DNA from: Bradyrhizobium forestalis
Lineage (GTDB): Bacteria > Pseudomonadota > Alphaproteobacteria > Rhizobiales > Xanthobacteraceae
Length of the DNA: 64,000 bases
Assembly: GCF_002795245.1 (NCBI RefSeq)
Contig: NZ_PGVG01000032.1
Location: 20,584 to 84,583, forward strand
Direction of reading: 5' to 3'
Shown: piece after piece, positions 61,442 through 64,000 of the stretch
Numbering within the stretch: the first letter of the stretch is position 1
Layout: every line of letters starts with the position of its first letter
Notes under the pieces: model-generated
Database searches by the model: none
Told to the model about the DNA's origin: nothing
The model's input: only the letters and a program-made list of their open reading frames with translations
Program-made: the position numbers and the translations under genes

Positions 61442-61897
61442 TTAAGACGTCGGCTTGTCGTCGTCGAGCGGGACGCAATAGAGTTCGAGCCGGTGATCGA
61501 CCAGCTTGTAGCCGAGCTTGCGGGCGATCTCCGCCTGAAGCTTCTCGATCTCGTCGGAGGTGAACTCGATCACCTTGCCGTCGCGCAGATTGATGAGGTG
61601 GTCGTGATGGCTGTCGCGCATCTGCTCGTAGCGCGCGCGGCCCTCGCGGAAATCGTGGCGTTCGATGATGCCGGCATCCTCGAACAGTTTCACGGTGCGA
61701 TAGACGGTCGAGATCGAGATCTTGTCGTCGACCGCAACGCAGCGCCGGTACAGTTCCTCGACATCGGGATGATCGATCGCTTCCGCGAGCACGCGGGCGA
61801 TGACACGGCGCTGCTCGGTCATGCGCATGCCCGTGGCGGCGCAGCGCGCCTCGATATCGGACCCTTTGGATGCAGAAGAAGGTTTCAGTGTGGTCAT
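61442..61897 (-). CDS. fur: Ferric uptake regulator Fur
   Basis: Fur senses iron and in Bradyrhizobium controls irr and other genes. The 151-residue protein has the winged helix (Val-Asp-Asp-Lys-Ile-Ser-Ile-Ser-Thr-Val-Tyr-Arg-Thr) and the metal region Asp-Ser-His-His-Asp-His-Leu-Ile. The Cys-x-x-Cys pair of E. coli Fur (Ile-Cys-Leu-Asp-Cys-Gly) is replaced by Ile-Asn-Leu-Arg-Asp-Gly, so the structural zinc site is lost. The ATG at 61897 is chosen; a TTG at 61933 would add 12 residues. The gene lies between rimI and the HAD gene. Confidence 0.9.
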   Translation of the reverse strand: MTTLKPSSASKGSDIEARCAATGMRMTEQRRVIARVLAEAIDHPDVEELYRRCVAVDDKISISTVYRTVKLFEDAGIIERHDFREGRARYEQMRDSHHDHLINLRDGKVIEFTSDEIEKLQAEIARKLGYKLVDHRLELYCVPLDDDKPTS

Positions 61898-61935
61898 AGC
61901 GTTGTCTGCCTGGCGGGCGCTTTCTGCCACCAATG

Positions 61936-62421
61936 TTACGACAAGTCACGTCGCATCAGAAGGGCGTTCAATTGTTCCCCGTCGGGCTGCTTATAGTAGC
62001 GATCGCGGCGTCCGACCACCACGAATCCGCACCCGACGTAGAGCCGCCGCGCCGGCTGGTTATTTTCCTCCACCTCGAGAAATATCGTGCGCACCCCGCG
62101 CCCGGCGAGGTGGCCGAGATGGGTCATCAGCAGCGTGCGGGAGAGGCCGCGGCCGCGATAAGCCCCGTCCACCGCAATCGAGAGAATTTCCGCTTCGTCC
62201 GCGCCGATCCGCGACACCGCAAAGCCGATCGTCTTGGGGCCGAGACGCAAGCGATGCACCAGCGTGTTGCGCTCGCTCATCATGCTCTCGAACTCGCCTT
62301 CGCCCCAGCCGTGCGCGAAGGAGGCGCCGTGCAGCTGCGCGAGCCGTGCGGCGTCGCGCACGGAAGCGGGCTCGACGACGGCCGTGCCGCCGCGCCACCA
62401 TTCCGACAGCCATTTCATCAT
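61936..62421 (-). CDS. rimI: Ribosomal protein alanine acetyltransferase RimI-type
   Basis: RimI-type GNATs acetylate N-termini such as that of S18. From the ATG at 62421 it has 161 residues, with acetyl-CoA loop Ala-Tyr-Arg-Gly-Arg-Gly-Leu-Ser-Arg-Thr-Leu-Leu and the typical Asn-Gln-Pro-Ala-Arg-Arg-Leu-Tyr-Val-Gly-Cys-Gly-Phe. The ATG overlaps the tsaB stop, and tsaB-rimI is a conserved pair. The longer frame to 62532 is the tsaB shadow. Confidence 0.9.
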   Translation of the reverse strand: MMKWLSEWWRGGTAVVEPASVRDAARLAQLHGASFAHGWGEGEFESMMSERNTLVHRLRLGPKTIGFAVSRIGADEAEILSIAVDGAYRGRGLSRTLLMTHLGHLAGRGVRTIFLEVEENNQPARRLYVGCGFVVVGRRDRYYKQPDGEQLNALLMRRDLS

Positions 62422-63110
62422 GAGCTCGCGGCTTGTGCGAGCGGCGGAGTTGCGGCCGGCTTTGCGTCGGGCGCCTTCAGATAGAACGGCCGCGCCGGGT
62501 TCGTTTCGGGATCGGCCGCGGCTCCGAGCCATGCGACCCAGCCGATGTCGGGCGCCGGCTGCGCGTCGACCGCGACCGGCTGCGGTCCGTCCTTCGGCCA
62601 GCGCTCGGCGAGGATGTTCGCGGCATTGCCGACCAGATGCGGCGCGCCGAATTGCGAGGCCGCAATCGCCTCGTCGATGGGCGCGGCGCCCGGCCGCACC
62701 AGCTGGCTGCCGTCGCCGGCGACGATCTGGAAATAAACGTGATCGTGCCGCGCATCGATCGCAGAGATCACAGGTGCCGATTTGCGTTGGCAGACGATGG
62801 CGGCCGCATAGGCCGACAGCGTCGTCAGCCCGACCGCCGGCTTGCCGGCTGCGAGCGCAAGGCCGCGCGCCGCGGAAATGCCGACGCGCAGGCCGGTGAA
62901 GCTGCCAGGGCCGACGGTAACCGCGATGCGGTCGAGCGAGGTGAAGGCGAGATTGGCCGATTGCATGACGCGTGCGATCAGCGGCATCAGCGCTTCTGCA
63001 TGCCCGCGCTTCATGAGCTGCGATTCCTGCGCGAGAAACTCGCCGGCGTCGGTGTCGAGCACGGCGGCCGCGCAGGCCTCGAGCGCAGTATCGATGGCAA
63101 GGATCAGCAT
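62418..63110 (-). CDS. tsaB: tRNA threonylcarbamoyladenosine synthesis protein TsaB
   Basis: TsaB is the non-catalytic partner of TsaD in t6A37 synthesis, working with the TsaE ATPase (here fused to a kinase at 15.3-16.9 kb). The 230-residue ASKHA-fold protein shows Leu-Ala-Ile-Asp-Thr-Ala-Leu-Glu at the start and Gly-Pro-Gly-Ser-Phe-Thr-Gly-Leu-Arg-Val-Gly. A Pro/Ala-rich tail ends it. It overlaps rimI. Confidence 0.95.
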   Translation of the reverse strand: MLILAIDTALEACAAAVLDTDAGEFLAQESQLMKRGHAEALMPLIARVMQSANLAFTSLDRIAVTVGPGSFTGLRVGISAARGLALAAGKPAVGLTTLSAYAAAIVCQRKSAPVISAIDARHDHVYFQIVAGDGSQLVRPGAAPIDEAIAASQFGAPHLVGNAANILAERWPKDGPQPVAVDAQPAPDIGWVAWLGAAADPETNPARPFYLKAPDAKPAATPPLAQAASS

Positions 63111-63157
63111 GGCGCGATCATAGCATTGCCGACCGGATGATGCCCAAGCTTCTTGCC

Positions 63158-63237
63158 GTCATGGCCGGGCTTGACCCGGCCATCCACGACTTTGCAGCCC
63201 CAAGAACGCGGATGCCCGGGACAAGCCCGGGCATGAC
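63158..63237. repeat. Palindromic repeat between tsaB and the Nfu gene
   Basis: Two hairpins, GGCCGGGC/ACCCGGCC near 63162-63182 and GCCCGGG/CCCGGGC near 63214-63232, bounded by GTCATGGCC and GGGCATGAC. It is of the GTCAT...ATGAC class that recurs in this window. Confidence 0.75.
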
Positions 63238-63267
63238 GCAGCCGATTTGGTTTGCCGACGGTGCAAT

Positions 63268-63837
63268 TCACATCGGCCGGACTTCGACCACGTCGGGCAC
63301 GAAGTGCCTGAGCAGGTTCTGGATGCCGTGCTGGAGCGTCGCGGTCGAGGACGGGCAGCCGGAGCAGGCGCCCTTCATGTTGAGATAGACGATGCCGTCC
63401 TTGAAGCCGCGGAAGGTGATGTCGCCGCCGTCATTGGCGACCGCGGGGCGCACCCGGGTCTCGATCAGGTCCTTGATCATGTCGACGGTCTCGGCGTCGG
63501 CTTCGTCGAAGAACTCGTCCTGGCCGTCGAGATCGACTTCGTTTTGCGCCGCGCCGTCGGCGAGCATCGGCGCGCCGGACATATAGTGCTCCATGATGGC
63601 GCCGAGGATTGCGGGCTTGAGCTGCTGCCATTCACCGCTCGCCTTGGTCACGGTGATGAAGTCGGATCCGTAGAACACGCCGGTGACGCCGGGCACGTCG
63701 AACAGCTTTTCGGCCAGCGGCGAACGGCCAGCGGCTTCGCGGCTCGAAAACTCCACCGGGCTGCCGTCGACCACGACGCGGCCGGGAATGAATTTCAGCG
63801 TGGCGGGATTGGGGGTGGCTTCGGTTTGAATGAACAT
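63268..63837 (-). CDS. NifU/Nfu-type Fe-S scaffold protein
   Basis: A 189-residue Nfu protein that carries Fe-S clusters to targets. The N-terminal domain (Met-Phe-Ile-Gln-Thr-Glu-Ala-Thr-Pro-Asn-Pro) is the Scaffold-Nfu_N type found in mitochondria and alphaproteobacteria; the C-terminal domain has the cluster ligands in Cys-Ser-Gly-Cys-Pro-Ser-Ser. The ATG at 63837 is chosen on homology over the open frame to 63885. Regulation is not visible. Confidence 0.93.
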   Translation of the reverse strand: MFIQTEATPNPATLKFIPGRVVVDGSPVEFSSREAAGRSPLAEKLFDVPGVTGVFYGSDFITVTKASGEWQQLKPAILGAIMEHYMSGAPMLADGAAQNEVDLDGQDEFFDEADAETVDMIKDLIETRVRPAVANDGGDITFRGFKDGIVYLNMKGACSGCPSSTATLQHGIQNLLRHFVPDVVEVRPM

Positions 63838-63966
63838 GGTTCTCTCCAGACGTCGCCGGTTCAAGGCCGGCGCGTGCTCTATCACCTAGCAGATGGCGAC
63901 GGGGAACGCACGATCAAGGGGACGTGGAGTATTAGTCCAAATTTTTCAGAGGGTTGGGCTGCGCTT

Positions 63967-64000
63967 ACCCTCCCCTGGAGGGGGAGGGTCGGCTCACATC
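63967..64000. repeat. Start of a family A palindromic unit at the window edge
   Basis: ACCCTCCCC and GGGGAGGGT form a 9-bp stem at 63967-63989, followed by CGGCTC. This has the plan of the left arm of the DUF559 cassette (CCTCTCCCC, GGGGAGAGG, T, CGGCTGC). The element is cut by the window end, so I cannot tell whether it holds a gene. Confidence 0.6.

Overview
This 64 kb window is a chromosomal, housekeeping-dense stretch of a high-GC alphaproteobacterium, almost certainly Bradyrhizobium or a close relative in the Nitrobacteraceae. The best single marker is an Irr protein at 31.3-31.8 kb carrying the Gly-Cys-Pro-Trp-His haem regulatory motif with its cysteine at residue 29, as in B. japonicum. 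The order of the trp, add, fab, nusA-infB and miaB-phoH-ybeY-lnt clusters is also rhizobial. I see no rRNA, tRNA, CRISPR array, prophage or insertion sequence with a transposase. The accessory content is small: many intergenic palindromic repeats, one of which carries its own gene.

Layout. 0-5.8 kb (+): end of a LapA-like gene, then trpF-trpB-trpA-accD-folC; a 451-bp inverted-repeat-bounded cassette with a DUF559 endonuclease-like gene sits between trpB and trpA. 5.9-7.1 kb: a metallophosphoesterase, and convergent trxA. 7.2-24.0 kb (-): ubiE-ubiB-coaBC-dut, then divL, a tsaE-amgK fusion, a PilZ protein, a MurU-like nucleotidyltransferase, addB and addA. 24.1-31.1 kb: mutM, an orphan ParA, a secreted trypsin-fold protein that seems to lack its catalytic histidine, a MoeB/ThiF-like E1, a DUF3303 protein, a 2-hydroxyacid dehydrogenase and a secreted SH3 protein. 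31.2-34.9 kb: irr divergent from fabA-fabB-fabI. 34.9-40.2 kb: GST, an unknown secreted protein, a GNAT, and oxyR divergent from katG. 40.4-50.8 kb (-): rimP-nusA-ylxR-infB-rbfA-truB-rpsO-pnp. 51-64 kb: DUF2336 protein, trmB, M20 peptidase, XRE regulator, lnt, corC-like gene, ybeY, phoH, miaB, a HAD phosphatase, fur, rimI, tsaB and a NifU/Nfu protein.

How they work together. The window supplies tryptophan synthesis, fatty-acid initiation and unsaturated fatty-acid synthesis (accD, fabA, fabB, fabI), ubiquinone (ubiE, ubiB), coenzyme A (coaBC), translation and RNA turnover (rimP to pnp, ybeY, miaB, tsaB, tsaE, truB, trmB), and DNA repair (addAB, mutM, dut). Iron and peroxide control is represented by irr, fur and oxyR-katG. 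The irr promoter carries tandem hexamers like the Fur site described for this gene, so both halves of the Fur-Irr circuit are present.

Most interesting items: the inverted-repeat/DUF559 cassette and its gene-less relatives elsewhere in the window; an antitoxin-type ribbon-helix-helix domain fused to CoaBC, with two FitA-operator-like dyads just upstream of its start; the tsaE-amgK fusion beside a MurU-like gene; DivL with tyrosine in the H-box; a zinc-finger-less AccD; and structured leaders in front of rimP and pnp.
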